In this document: one piece after another, positions 9,482 through 18,379 of the stretch
How the letters are laid out: each line of letters begins with the position of its first letter
Numbering within the stretch: position 1 is the stretch's first letter
From: Lachnospiraceae bacterium
Lineage (GTDB): Bacteria > Bacillota > Clostridia > Lachnospirales > Lachnospiraceae
Direction of reading: 5' to 3'
Assembly (NCBI GenBank): GCA_017517305.1
Contig: JAFWZV010000015.1
Span: 62,001-126,000, forward strand
Length of the DNA: 64,000 nucleotides
Program-made: the position numbers and the translations under genes
Notes under the pieces: generated by a model
Databases searched by the model: none
Seen by the model: the letters and a program-made list of their open reading frames with translations, nothing else
Told to the model about the DNA's origin: nothing

Positions 9482-10723
9482 CTATTCGTTGATTTTTCTC
9501 AAAACATCTTCAACTCTCTTTTTTCTTTCCACATTGTCTATTTCTAATTTTGAAAGCAACCACATCTGGTAGATATCATCATAATAATCTTCGACTTCCT
9601 TAGGAGAAAGAGTACTAATATATGGGTTATCACTATTATTATGCCGAACAAATTTTTGTAACATTTGAAACAGATTACTTGCAAGTGTTTTATTTATTCC
9701 ATTTAACTTGCTTCTCTGAGGTTCAATATCATCAGCAAGGTATTTTAGAATTGTTTTCTTCTTTTGTAAATCACCTTTTGTTTGTTTATGTATAAACGCC
9801 TTGACATCATATGCTAATGTTTCATCAACTAATTCTGCAACAGCAATTACGGTAGGATCTTTATCCACAAAAATCGTTATCTCATCTCTTTTTGCCGCAA
9901 TTAAACCGAGCTCATCCATACACCCTTCTACTGTTCGGTATAACTCATCTTTAAGATATTCTGACTCATCGTCCAAAGATATACTTGCGTATTTCCATAA
10001 ATGATCACACAAAGTGACAACATATTCACAATATGAAATCAATTCCTGCACTGTTGTTGATTCATTCGGTGGGTTAAACTTGAAACCGTATGTATCATTA
10101 AAATCATCTAGACTTAGTGCACGATTCTTGAAACTATCAGGAAAAGATGGAATATTACCATCAATTAGATAAATTAGTGGTGTGACGCATGGTCCAATAT
10201 ACTCTGCCGAATTAAACAAAAACCAAATACGGGCATATTCTCTAGCAACATTGAATTTTCGTCCCTTTATGACATCGTACATGTTTGAACGCACTGCTGA
10301 ACTTACTATTTCCTTATCTTCCTTTTCAGACATATTGTCATTGTTATTAGGTGCTTGAGCATCCGTTGAAAAAAGTTCCTGAATTGTTGCTTCGGCATCC
10401 GGAGCAATTTCAAACAGTAATCCTCGTAACTTTGCCCTCATTGTTTTCAAATTATCTTTAAGAGAATCCACATCTATATACTCATAGGTAAAACCCACAT
10501 CTTTAATATAATTGTACATACTTACACCCCAATTTTTAATTTGGTTTTGATATGTACCATCCAACTCTCGGTGAAATTCCTTCAACTGTTCAAAATCATC
10601 TGTTGTAACCGCTAATTCAATCTTTTTTATATCTGTTAAAATTTTTTTAATTTGACCTTCTTGTTTGCATTGCCTCGGATTTTTAATTCCAGCTAAATCA
10701 TCATAATTTGGTCTTTTCACCAT
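9482..10723 (-). CDS. Unrecognised 413-residue protein inserted between hsdS and hsdR
   Basis: I do not recognise this protein. It has no signal peptide or membrane segment. Residues 1-110 are lysine-rich and helical, followed by a low-complexity stretch at 120-140 (Gln, Pro, Asn, Asp, Glu). The rest looks mostly helical, with some aromatic-rich patches (ARIWFLF, YYDDIYQMW). It starts 3 bp after the HsdS stop and ends about 48 bp before the HsdR start, so it belongs to the type I transcript. Extra genes between hsdS and hsdR are often accessory defence factors such as Rlo or anti-codon-nuclease-like proteins, but none of their motifs is visible here. Confidence 0.72.
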   Translation of the reverse strand: MVKRPNYDDLAGIKNPRQCKQEGQIKKILTDIKKIELAVTTDDFEQLKEFHRELDGTYQNQIKNWGVSMYNYIKDVGFTYEYIDVDSLKDNLKTMRAKLRGLLFEIAPDAEATIQELFSTDAQAPNNNDNMSEKEDKEIVSSAVRSNMYDVIKGRKFNVAREYARIWFLFNSAEYIGPCVTPLIYLIDGNIPSFPDSFKNRALSLDDFNDTYGFKFNPPNESTTVQELISYCEYVVTLCDHLWKYASISLDDESEYLKDELYRTVEGCMDELGLIAAKRDEITIFVDKDPTVIAVAELVDETLAYDVKAFIHKQTKGDLQKKKTILKYLADDIEPQRSKLNGINKTLASNLFQMLQKFVRHNNSDNPYISTLSPKEVEDYYDDIYQMWLLSKLEIDNVERKKRVEDVLRKINE

Positions 10724-10726
10724 ATT

Positions 10727-11926
10727 CTACACCTCAATTTCCCCGCTCATCAGTTTTGGCAATAAACGGTCACGGGCTTGTACAAGTTTATTATTGCTTA
10801 CACTTAACGAATATATCTTTTTAAATATAGGTTCGCAAAAGTTAAAATACGATTTACACAAATCTTCTGTCGGATATAAAACTTCCAAATTTCCGAATTT
10901 TGTTTTATTTACATTAGTCATTGTTGCACCATTGCTACCCACGCCTTCAAGAAGTGCCTTTAAACGTTTCATTGTGGAATACACATAATATAAATCCTGC
11001 TCATTATTTAATATAATAGAATTTATCTGTTGATTTGTTTGACAATGCTCAATTGCTATATTCACAAGACCCACTGTAGCAATACACGAAACCATAATTC
11101 CATTTTTAGGAATGAATTTATTTCTCTGCGTATTAGCTCCCTCTGTAGTAAGAGTAACTTCTGTTGTTATTGGATATACACAACCATGCATATCTGGTAT
11201 CTTTACAAAAGGAATGTTTCCTCCATAATATTGTTCTTTATCGGTAGAAGGTGTCTTCCCTGTAATAATATCACCAAATTCAGAAATTCTTTGTTTCTTC
11301 CACCCCTCCGGCACGCCATCGACAATCGCCACATCTTCATGGCCTGGAAAGCACAAATCCACAAACCATTCTTTGTACAAACGCTGCGCCGTTTCCTCTA
11401 GAAGCTTGATTTGCTTCTGATTATTTTCAATCAAATCATCATAAACAGATAATATACCAACAATTTTATCCTGTATCTCTATAGGGGGGGCCGGAAATTT
11501 TATGGTTGAAAGTTTTTTCCAAGACAAATTATCTTGTGCTGTACCTTGCGATATTTTTTGGCAATCCCGCTGCAAAATATCAAATGCATATTTGACAAAT
11601 TTAACATTTGATACCCCTTCAAATGGAACAAAGCCCATAATACTGTCTGGAAAACACGCATCCATACCCAATATTGCTGTATCAGCAATATTGGCAGCTA
11701 TTGTAATACATAAAGTTCCTTTTTTCCAAAGTTTGCTCTGTTCCAATCCTCGTTCATTATAAGTTTCTGTATATTCTGTCAGATACAACTCTGCCGCCTT
11801 TACATCTGCTGTTTGTACAAAAGGATACTTTCCTCCAAATAACACTTTGTCATTTCTTGGTCGATGTTTCGAGCGACCTCTAGATATATTTCCCAATTTA
11901 TCTAATGTTACATATTCCCAACTCAT
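10727..11926 (-). CDS. hsdS: Type I restriction enzyme specificity (S) subunit
   Basis: HsdS chooses the DNA target for the type I complex. The 399-residue protein has the normal two-fold layout: target-recognition domain 1 (about 1-150), a conserved spacer helix (IKFPAPPIEIQDKIVGILS, then NNQKQIKLLEETAQRLYKEW), target-recognition domain 2 (about 205-350) and a second conserved helix ending DRLLPKLMSGEIEV. The start overlaps the hsdM stop by 4 bp (ATGA). Both halves look intact and no inverted second copy or recombinase lies nearby, so phase-variable shuffling is not indicated. The target site cannot be read from the sequence. Confidence 0.92.
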   Translation of the reverse strand: MSWEYVTLDKLGNISRGRSKHRPRNDKVLFGGKYPFVQTADVKAAELYLTEYTETYNERGLEQSKLWKKGTLCITIAANIADTAILGMDACFPDSIMGFVPFEGVSNVKFVKYAFDILQRDCQKISQGTAQDNLSWKKLSTIKFPAPPIEIQDKIVGILSVYDDLIENNQKQIKLLEETAQRLYKEWFVDLCFPGHEDVAIVDGVPEGWKKQRISEFGDIITGKTPSTDKEQYYGGNIPFVKIPDMHGCVYPITTEVTLTTEGANTQRNKFIPKNGIMVSCIATVGLVNIAIEHCQTNQQINSIILNNEQDLYYVYSTMKRLKALLEGVGSNGATMTNVNKTKFGNLEVLYPTEDLCKSYFNFCEPIFKKIYSLSVSNNKLVQARDRLLPKLMSGEIEV

Positions 11927-13803
11927 AATCCCATCTCCTTCAAATTTTTAGAGATGGTATCCAGCAACTCATTGCTCTCAACTTGTAATGTCAACAACTC
12001 CCTATGAATCTCTGTCATTCTTTCTTCAAAATCAACACCATCATCTTCTACCGGCGCTACTCCAACGTATGCTCCGGGTGTCAATGACCACCCTTTTTCT
12101 TCTATAGTTTCAACATCTGCAATTTTACATAGACCAAGTATATTGTCATACTCACCTTCACTAAATTTACTATAAAGCCAATTTGCCTCTTTTACTACTG
12201 ACAATATTTCATCCAACCATAAAAGATACTCATCCCATTTTATCTGTTCTGCCTTCTTCTTACGATTTTCACAAGCATCAATACACTCTTTCGCATATTT
12301 TCGTTTAGCAACAATATGTTCTTTAAGTAAACACTTCAAATCCCCAAAATCACTATATTGAATTAATATATCATCAAGTTCCTTATCCGTTGATTCACTC
12401 ACATATTTATAAATCCTATCTTTATACTCATTAATCAACTCTTTGTATTTTTCAATTTCACCACGATATAGCCACACAATAGCATTTATATTTTTTAATT
12501 GCCACTCAGACCATTCATTTCGTGTTTTATCAACTTCAGTATAGTAATTTCTTGCATCAATAAATAAAACTTTATTCTTTATATTATCTTTTTTTCCTTT
12601 ATCAATAAACCACAATGAACAAGGAAGGGATTTTTTTGATGTGTAGAAAAATTTGTTTGCAACGCTAATAATCACATCCATATGACCAGTTTTAACAAGG
12701 CTTTCCCGAATATCTTTGTCCTTGTATTGACTATCTGTAGCAGATGCTGCCATAACAAATCCTGCTCTTCCGCCTTCTTTTAAGTAACTATAAAAATATG
12801 ATATCCATAAATAATTTGCGTTACTTACCTCTTTTTTATCATTCACAGATGGCATACCGAAAGGCAAACGACCTGCATTTTCCGCAGATTCAGCCTTTAC
12901 TTTATCCACATTGAATGGTGGATTTGCCATTACATAATCACAACAACCGTTAAGATTATGCGCATCATTATAGAATGTATTGGCTTCATCTCCTGATTTA
13001 ATTTTTCCAGTTAACCCATGTACAGCCATATTCATAAGGCATAACTGTGCATTATATTCCGTTTTTTCCTGACCATAAAAGGTCATTGTTTTATTGGCGT
13101 TCATACCTTTTTGGTTTACAAAATCTCCCGTTTGAACAAACATACCACCAGAACCACAAGCAGGGTCAAGCAGAATACCTGATTTAGGCTCAAGAATATT
13201 CACAATCGTCTTTACCAATGATTTCGGTGTAAAAAATACACCATCATCCGAAGCTACCTGTGGTGCAAACTTATTAAGGAAGAATTCATAAATCTGACCT
13301 ATAACATCCCCACCTACTTCATCGAGCAAATTATTGTTAAATATACGCAACAATTCACCTAAAAGTTCATCAGAAAAATCCATATAACTTTTAGGCAATA
13401 CACCTATCAATTGTTCACTTTGCTGTTCTACAAGCTCCATTGCATTATTTACAACCTCACCCAAACTATTCATAGGTTGTCCTACAACATTCTTAAGTCC
13501 TAATGAAGCTACATTTTCCGGCAAATTTACAAGCCATTCATACTGTGATTCTTTTGGAAGAAATAATGCACTTTTCGCAGCAAAATCACCTGCTTCTACC
13601 GGCATCTGACGACCATTACGCATAGGTCTGTTTTTTAATATTTCTTCCTCAACCATTTTGTATCTGCTATATGCATATCTCAAAAATAGCAATCCCAATA
13701 CTGGCATGCAATATTGGTTAGATGTAAGCTTTGAGCCTGCTCTAAGCAAATCTGCTGACTCCCACAAGTCTGCTTCAAGTTTCTTAATACTCTTGTAATC
13801 CAT
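11923..13803 (-). CDS. hsdM: Type I restriction-modification methyltransferase subunit
   Basis: HsdM is the SAM-dependent N6-adenine methylase of the type I system. The protein has an N-terminal helical HsdM domain (1-160), a VFFTPKSLV segment, motif I DPACGSGG at 213-220 and motif IV NPPF at 294-297. At 626 residues it is about 100 longer than classic HsdM. The extra length is a charged helical region at about 430-560, seen in some Firmicute relatives. It is the first gene of the island. A GAGG-type site lies about 10 bp upstream of the ATG and a strong promoter lies further up. Confidence 0.92.
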   Translation of the reverse strand: MDYKSIKKLEADLWESADLLRAGSKLTSNQYCMPVLGLLFLRYAYSRYKMVEEEILKNRPMRNGRQMPVEAGDFAAKSALFLPKESQYEWLVNLPENVASLGLKNVVGQPMNSLGEVVNNAMELVEQQSEQLIGVLPKSYMDFSDELLGELLRIFNNNLLDEVGGDVIGQIYEFFLNKFAPQVASDDGVFFTPKSLVKTIVNILEPKSGILLDPACGSGGMFVQTGDFVNQKGMNANKTMTFYGQEKTEYNAQLCLMNMAVHGLTGKIKSGDEANTFYNDAHNLNGCCDYVMANPPFNVDKVKAESAENAGRLPFGMPSVNDKKEVSNANYLWISYFYSYLKEGGRAGFVMAASATDSQYKDKDIRESLVKTGHMDVIISVANKFFYTSKKSLPCSLWFIDKGKKDNIKNKVLFIDARNYYTEVDKTRNEWSEWQLKNINAIVWLYRGEIEKYKELINEYKDRIYKYVSESTDKELDDILIQYSDFGDLKCLLKEHIVAKRKYAKECIDACENRKKKAEQIKWDEYLLWLDEILSVVKEANWLYSKFSEGEYDNILGLCKIADVETIEEKGWSLTPGAYVGVAPVEDDGVDFEERMTEIHRELLTLQVESNELLDTISKNLKEMGL

Positions 13804-13850
13804 ATGTCAATATCCTCTTTTTTGTTTTTATGTAAAAATATCCATTGAAC

Positions 13851-13879
13851 ATTATAATATTTTATTATTTTTTTTTCAA
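13851..13879 (-). promoter_or_regulatory. Sigma-A-type promoter of the defence operon
   Basis: On the minus strand, TTGAAA (13879-13874) and TATAAT (13856-13851) are separated by 17 bp. This places the transcription start about 40 bp before the hsdM start codon. The downstream genes are separated by gaps of 50 bp or less with no visible terminator, so this may drive the whole island down to the HNH gene. Confidence 0.62.
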
Positions 13880-13937
13880 TTATTAACGAAGTTTTATTCT
13901 AATATTCCTTAACCTATATCATTCTCCGCCATCGGCG

Positions 13938-13983
13938 AGTAAAAGATGCGGTGCCCCTTGTGGGGGCCTGAGCATCTTTTACT
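13938..13983. terminator. Strong hairpin between the transketolase genes and the defence operon
   Basis: GAGTAAAAGATGC pairs perfectly with GCATCTTTTACTC around a G/C-rich inner stem. It sits just upstream of the defence promoter and could insulate it from transcription entering from the pentose-phosphate genes. There is no clean T-run, so terminator activity is inferred. Confidence 0.45.
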
Positions 13984-14065
13984 CCAAGGCCTCCACCAAA
14001 GAAGTACGCCCTACATCCCAAGCCAGTAACCTCGCCACACCACCATCATGCCTTTAGGCATGACA

Positions 14066-14398
14066 TGATTGCTTACCCCACAGGTGCTGTATCTGTGGGT
14101 CAAAGACATAAAACGGCACCTAAATTATGGTGTGTACTCAATAATCTTGTGGAGGGCATTTAGAGTTTCTTGACTTCGGCTTAGTAAAACTAGCCACGGG
14201 ATGACAGGACGTCAGACCGAGCGCCAACTGAGCCACGGATGGCGAATTTGGCGCGGTGGCGGTAGCATACCACTATGTAAATCCGAAGTCTTAGAAACTC
14301 TTATGCCTGGAGCACCAATTATTGAGTGCACACCATATTGGTGCCTCAAAAAAGAAAGGCCCCACAGATATACCACCTGTGGGACCGTAAGCAATCAT
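14066..14398. repeat. Large nested imperfect palindrome (about 330 bp) after the transketolase stop
   Basis: Three arm pairs face each other around one centre: 14068-14099 with 14361-14395 (both containing CCCACAG...CTGTGGG), 14115-14146 with 14314-14346, and 14161-14179 with 14283-14301. The arms are about 80 percent identical as inverted copies. The centre has a further GCGCCAA/TTGGCGC stem near 14221-14254. It begins about 22 bp after the tktC stop codon. It encodes no convincing protein. It could be a non-autonomous palindromic element or a structured 3' RNA; the two cannot be separated from sequence alone. Positions 13984-14065 hold only one small hairpin (TCATGCC/GGCATGA). Confidence 0.66.
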
Positions 14399-14419
14399 AC
14401 TTATAAAGTTGTTGGGAAA

Positions 14420-15355
14420 CTAAAGCGCCGCCTTCACCTGCTTGTAAATTCCCTCTGCATCAAGCTCGTACTTCTTAAGAAGCTCCTTTGCAGGACCTGA
14501 CTCACCGAACACATCCTTAACACCGATACGTGTAACCTTAACAGGATGATTCTCAGCAACACACTCAGACACTGCACTTCCAAGACCACCGATAATAGAA
14601 TGCTCCTCAACAGTGAAGATTCTGCCAGTAGACTTAGCTGCCTCGATAACGATATCCTTATCCAAAGGCTTGATAGTGTGAATATTGATAACCTGTGCGC
14701 TGATGCCATCTGCTTCAAGCATCTCAGCAGCCTTAAGAGACTCTGACACAGGAAGACCAGTTGCGATAATAGTAAGGTCAGTACCCTTTCTTAACTCCAC
14801 ACCCTTGCCGATTTCGAACTTGTAAGTAGCCTCATCATTGATAGTAGGCACTGCAAGCCTACCAAAACGAAGGTAGCAAGGACCATAATACTCGAAAGCT
14901 GCCTTAACAGCCGCGCGAGCCTCAACATCATCAGCTGGGTTGATAACAACCATACCTGGGATAGTTCTCATAAGAGCGATATCCTCGTTACACTGATGAG
15001 TTGCGCCATCCTCACCTACAGAAATACCTGCGTGAGTTGCGCCAATCTTAACATTAAGCTTTGGATAACCAATAGCATTTCTAACCTGCTCAAAAGCACG
15101 ACCTGCTGCAAACATTGCAAAAGAACTTGCAAATGGTACGAAACCAGCTGTTGACATACCAGCAGCTATACCCATCATATTTGCCTCAGCGATACCACAG
15201 TCAATGTGTCTGTCTGGAAATGCATTTCTGAACTTAATAGTCTTGGTAGCCTCTGCAAGGTCTGCATCTAAAACAACAAGATTATCATGCTCCTTACCAA
15301 GCTCAACCAACGCATTACCATAGCTGTCTCTAGTTGCGATCATATCTCCTAACAT
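14420..15355 (-). CDS. Transketolase, C-terminal (pyrimidine-binding) subunit
   Basis: This 311-residue protein is the second half of a split transketolase, which moves two-carbon units between sugar phosphates using thiamine diphosphate. It contains the pyrimidine-binding domain (about 8-170, with DADLAEATK and GIAEANMMGIAAG, whose Glu activates the cofactor) and the C-terminal transketolase domain (about 190-305, with TVEEHSIIGGLGSAV). The start lies inside the N-subunit gene with a 7 bp overlap and an AGGTG site, so the halves are made together. Split transketolases are common in clostridia and archaea. It is the last gene of the pentose-phosphate group. Confidence 0.93.
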   Translation of the reverse strand: MLGDMIATRDSYGNALVELGKEHDNLVVLDADLAEATKTIKFRNAFPDRHIDCGIAEANMMGIAAGMSTAGFVPFASSFAMFAAGRAFEQVRNAIGYPKLNVKIGATHAGISVGEDGATHQCNEDIALMRTIPGMVVINPADDVEARAAVKAAFEYYGPCYLRFGRLAVPTINDEATYKFEIGKGVELRKGTDLTIIATGLPVSESLKAAEMLEADGISAQVINIHTIKPLDKDIVIEAAKSTGRIFTVEEHSIIGGLGSAVSECVAENHPVKVTRIGVKDVFGESGPAKELLKKYELDAEGIYKQVKAAL

Positions 15356-16179
15356 AATGCGTCACCTACCTTTCTTAAGTCCTCCATAGCGATAGCATAC
15401 TCCTCATCATTTGGAGCCTTTCCATGCCAGCCAGCCTTGTTCTCCATAAATGAAACATCCTTGCCCTTAATGGTCTTAGCAATAATAGCTGTTGGCATAC
15501 CCTTAGTAGCCTTCGCCTCAGCAAAAGCCTTATCTATCTCATCGAAATCATTACCATTAATATTAATAACATGGAAATTAAACGCCTTAAACTTCTCATC
15601 TATAGGGTAAGGTGAGCAAACATCTGCCACCGAACCATCAATCTGAAGGTTGTTGTTATCCACGATAACTACAAGATTGTCAAGCTTTCTATGTCCTGCG
15701 AACATAGCTGCCTCCCAAATCTGCCCCTCCTGAATCTCACCGTCACCACATAAGCAGTAAGTGCGGTAATCCTTGCCACTCATCTTAGCTGCAAGAGCCA
15801 TACCAACTGCAGTTGAAAGACCCTGACCAAGAGAACCTGATGACATATCAACACCAGGGATGTGCTTCATATCAGGATGACCCTGAAGGTAAGAACCTGT
15901 ATGTCTTAAAGTCTTAAGATCTTCCACTGGGAAATAACCTCTATTAGCAAGCACTGAGTAAAGACCCGGTGCAGTGTGACCCTTTGAGAGAACGAATCTG
16001 TCTCTGTTTTCATCCTTAGGATTAGCTGGGTCAACATTCATCTCCTCAAAATAGAGATAAGTGAAAATATCTGCTGCTGAAAGAGAACCGCCTGGGTGTC
16101 CTGCCTTTGCACTGTGTACACCAGTAACAATACCCTTACGAACCTCTACAGCTTTTTTCTGAAGCTCTAATTTGTTCAT
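15349..16179 (-). CDS. Transketolase, N-terminal (diphosphate-binding) subunit
   Basis: This 276-residue subunit carries the thiamine diphosphate-binding motif, starting at GDGEIQEGQIWEAA and ending VIVDNNN, and the substrate histidines in KAGHPGG and SKGHTAPG. It needs the C-subunit encoded by the next, overlapping gene. Together they convert xylulose 5-phosphate and ribose 5-phosphate to glyceraldehyde 3-phosphate and sedoheptulose 7-phosphate. This fits the ribose uptake genes upstream. A perfect cre-like palindrome about 100 bp upstream suggests carbon-source control. Confidence 0.94.
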   Translation of the reverse strand: MNKLELQKKAVEVRKGIVTGVHSAKAGHPGGSLSAADIFTYLYFEEMNVDPANPKDENRDRFVLSKGHTAPGLYSVLANRGYFPVEDLKTLRHTGSYLQGHPDMKHIPGVDMSSGSLGQGLSTAVGMALAAKMSGKDYRTYCLCGDGEIQEGQIWEAAMFAGHRKLDNLVVIVDNNNLQIDGSVADVCSPYPIDEKFKAFNFHVININGNDFDEIDKAFAEAKATKGMPTAIIAKTIKGKDVSFMENKAGWHGKAPNDEEYAIAMEDLRKVGDALC

Positions 16180-16275
16180 AGCGTTACCATAGTCCTTTCG
16201 TTAAAGTTTACTTTATCAACTGAAAATCATTATACTACAACTTTTCTAAAATTCCTACACCTTTTTTACAAAAGT

Positions 16276-16289
16276 TGTAAGCGCTTACA
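16276..16289. promoter_or_regulatory. Catabolite-responsive element (cre)-like operator
   Basis: TGTAAGCGCTTACA is a perfect 14 bp palindrome that fits the CcpA cre consensus TGWNANCGNTNWCA. It lies about 97 bp upstream of the transketolase N-subunit start. A CcpA or other LacI-family protein probably binds here. It differs from the RbsR operators. Confidence 0.6.
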
Positions 16290-16370
16290 TTCCCCTATTC
16301 CCCACAAGGTTATACATCCCTCTTCCAGTAGGATTACTTGCAAAATCAGTAGAGGGTTTGAATAACCTTC

Positions 16371-16581
16371 ATAGCAGCAAGACCGCATAAGTATCATATG
16401 TCCCCGTAGTCGACCATTTGCGAACGTCGGTCCTTAGCGATTAGGCTAGGGAAGGGTGGCTGGCTGAAAAGCATTTTCAAGCCAGCCACCCTTCCTAGCA
16501 TAGAGCTTAGTACCGCTACGTGAGCAACGAGTGCGAACGCGTCGACGAAGCGGGATATATGATACTTGCGGGCTGCTGCCC
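16371..16581. repeat. Imperfect palindrome (about 210 bp) after the fsa stop codon
   Basis: Outer arms at about 16371-16402 and 16550-16581 pair as inverted copies (GCAGCAAGACCGCA... against ...TGCGGGCTGCTGC). The core at about 16450-16499 is a long near-perfect hairpin, GGAAGGGTGGCTGGCTGAAAA against TTTTCAAGCCAGCCACCCTTCC. It starts about 11 bp after the aldolase stop. No T-run or protein is evident. The layout matches the palindromes at 14.2 kb and 33.7 kb. The remaining spacer, 16290-16370, shows nothing further. Confidence 0.62.
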
Positions 16582-16591
16582 AGAATACTAT

Positions 16592-17251
16592 TTACGCCTC
16601 TTCTCCAAATACCGCAAGGTAATCCTGCTGGAACTTCTCAATACCCTGTGATGTAAGCGGATGCTTAGTCATCATCTCAATAACTGAGTAAGGCACAGTT
16701 GCAATATCAGCTCCTGCTATAGCACAGTCAGTAACGTGAATTGGGTTACGAACTGATGCACAGATAATCTCTGTCTCAAGCTGGTAGTTCTCAAATATAG
16801 TTACTATATCCTGGATAAGGTCAATACCTGTAGTTGAAATATCATCAAGTCTTCCAAGGAATGGTGATACATAAGTAGCACCTGCTCTAGCTGCAAGAAG
16901 AGCCTGAGCTGCAGTAAAGATAAGAGTAACATTAGTCTTAATACCCTCTGCTGCAAGAACCTTAACTGCCTTAAGCCCCTCAACTGTCATAGGAATCTTA
17001 ACTACCATGTTAGGGTGGATAGCCGCAATCTCTCTACCCTCTGCTATCATACCCTCTGCATCTACAGTTGTAGCCTTAACCTCTCCACTGATTGGACCAT
17101 CTACGATGGTTGTAATCTCCTTGATTACCTCGTTGAAATCTCTTCCTTCCTTTGCAATAAGTGATGGGTTTGTAGTAACACCACAGATAACACCCATCTC
17201 ATTTGCCTTTCTAATATCATCCACATTAGCTGTATCTATAAAAAACTTCAT
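16592..17251 (-). CDS. fsa: Fructose-6-phosphate aldolase / TalC-type transaldolase
   Basis: This 219-residue short transaldolase-family enzyme begins [15 protein letters not shown] and has [18 protein letters not shown] with the Schiff-base lysine, and [11 protein letters not shown]. This short class includes fructose-6-phosphate aldolase and TalC transaldolase. Beside split transketolase and ribose genes, a transaldolase role in the non-oxidative pentose-phosphate pathway is more likely. The ATG at 17251 was chosen over one at 17281 because the conserved N-terminus starts there and AGGAAG lies 8-9 bp upstream. Confidence 0.88.
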   Translation of the reverse strand: MKFFIDTANVDDIRKANEMGVICGVTTNPSLIAKEGRDFNEVIKEITTIVDGPISGEVKATTVDAEGMIAEGREIAAIHPNMVVKIPMTVEGLKAVKVLAAEGIKTNVTLIFTAAQALLAARAGATYVSPFLGRLDDISTTGIDLIQDIVTIFENYQLETEIICASVRNPIHVTDCAIAGADIATVPYSVIEMMTKHPLTSQGIEKFQQDYLAVFGEEA

Positions 17252-17278
17252 TACGCCTACTTCCTTTCTATTATATTT

Positions 17279-17426
17279 CAAAACTCCTGCGGAGTTTTGT
17301 TATGCCGAATTTACATCAGCGTAGCTGATATATTTCCTATGTAAATTCGTGCACATCTACAACTTTTCTTTTACACACTCCCAGTCAGGAGCCGGAGTTT
17401 ACGCCCTCTGCATCCACTCAGAGGGC
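17279..17426. repeat. Cluster of three perfect hairpins between rbsK and fsa
   Basis: Three hairpins are visible: CAAAACTCC/GGAGTTTTG at 17279-17299; CGAATTTACAT/ATGTAAATTCG at 17306-17349 with an inner ATCAGC/GCTGAT; and GCCCTCTG/CAGAGGGC at 17403-17426. They may end or attenuate the rbs transcript before fsa, but none has a clear T-run on the coding strand. Confidence 0.45.
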
Positions 17427-17482
17427 CACCCCATACCCATTTACTGTTATATACCCAGATCCTAAGATCTTTATAACCTGTT

Positions 17483-18367
17483 TTACTTAAGTGCCTCCAT
17501 AACTTCCTTACGATAAGGAATTGATGGAACTGCACCCTCTCTTGTTACTGCGATGGACGAAGCCTTTGCGCTCATCTTCAAGATGTCCGGAATCTCCATA
17601 CCATCGATTATTCCTGCTAAGAAATATCCTGTAAATGTATCTCCAGCAGCTGTTGTATCCACAGCCTCAACCTTGAATATTGGCTGGTGGTATCTTACGT
17701 CCTTGTCTGCGTAGATTGCTCCGTCGCCACCTAAGGTAAGAACTATCTTAGCATTTGGATAAAGCTCTACAACCTTAGCGATTATGTCGTCTGGCTCGGT
17801 AAGACCAGTTATCTGTCCACCCTCTACCTCGTTCATAAGGAAGTAACTAATCTTGCTCATATCCACTGCATCAAGTCTTTCGTTAAATGGTGATGGATTA
17901 AGAGCAATCTGCATTCCCTTCTCGTAAGCCTTATCTACAATGTAAGGAATAAGATTTACCTCGTTCTGAAGAAGAAGGATATCTCCCTCATCAAAGTCAG
18001 CTATTACGCTATCTACATACTCTTCTGTAAGCTTCTCATTAGTTCCGCCATAGAGAAGTATACAATTCTGTGCACTCTTATCTATCTGGATGATAGCGTG
18101 TCCGGTCTTACCCTCCACCTTCTGGATGTACTTGGAATTAACTCCGTACTCGTCACAGGCCTGAAGAAATGCCTGACCATCCTTGCCTATCATTCCACCA
18201 TGGTACACATCTGCTCCAGCCTTAGCTAAAGCTATTGACTGGTTCATACCCTTACCACCAAGGAATATATTCATTCCATCGGTAGCCTGGGTTTCCCCAG
18301 GCTGCACGATGTGGTCTACATTATATACATGGTCCAAATTCATAGAACCTATATTTAAAACCTTCAT
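17483..18367 (-). CDS. rbsK: Ribokinase
   Basis: Ribokinase phosphorylates ribose to ribose 5-phosphate with ATP. The 294-residue PfkB-family protein has the N-terminal substrate motif (GSMNLDHV), the GGKGMNQ glycine motif, and the C-terminal signature DTTAAGDTFTGYF with the catalytic aspartate and anion hole. It is the last gene of rbsD-A-C-B-K, 12 bp after rbsB. The product feeds the transketolase and transaldolase encoded next. Confidence 0.94.
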   Translation of the reverse strand: MKVLNIGSMNLDHVYNVDHIVQPGETQATDGMNIFLGGKGMNQSIALAKAGADVYHGGMIGKDGQAFLQACDEYGVNSKYIQKVEGKTGHAIIQIDKSAQNCILLYGGTNEKLTEEYVDSVIADFDEGDILLLQNEVNLIPYIVDKAYEKGMQIALNPSPFNERLDAVDMSKISYFLMNEVEGGQITGLTEPDDIIAKVVELYPNAKIVLTLGGDGAIYADKDVRYHQPIFKVEAVDTTAAGDTFTGYFLAGIIDGMEIPDILKMSAKASSIAVTREGAVPSIPYRKEVMEALK

Positions 18368-18379
18368 ATATCATGCCTC

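Noticed and set aside
447-13803. Island as a prophage or integrative element
   Set aside because: No integrase, recombinase, phage structural gene, tRNA target or flanking direct repeat was seen.
14201-14500. Short open frames within the large palindrome
   Set aside because: They have no ribosome-binding site or recognisable protein; the DNA is explained by the inverted arms.
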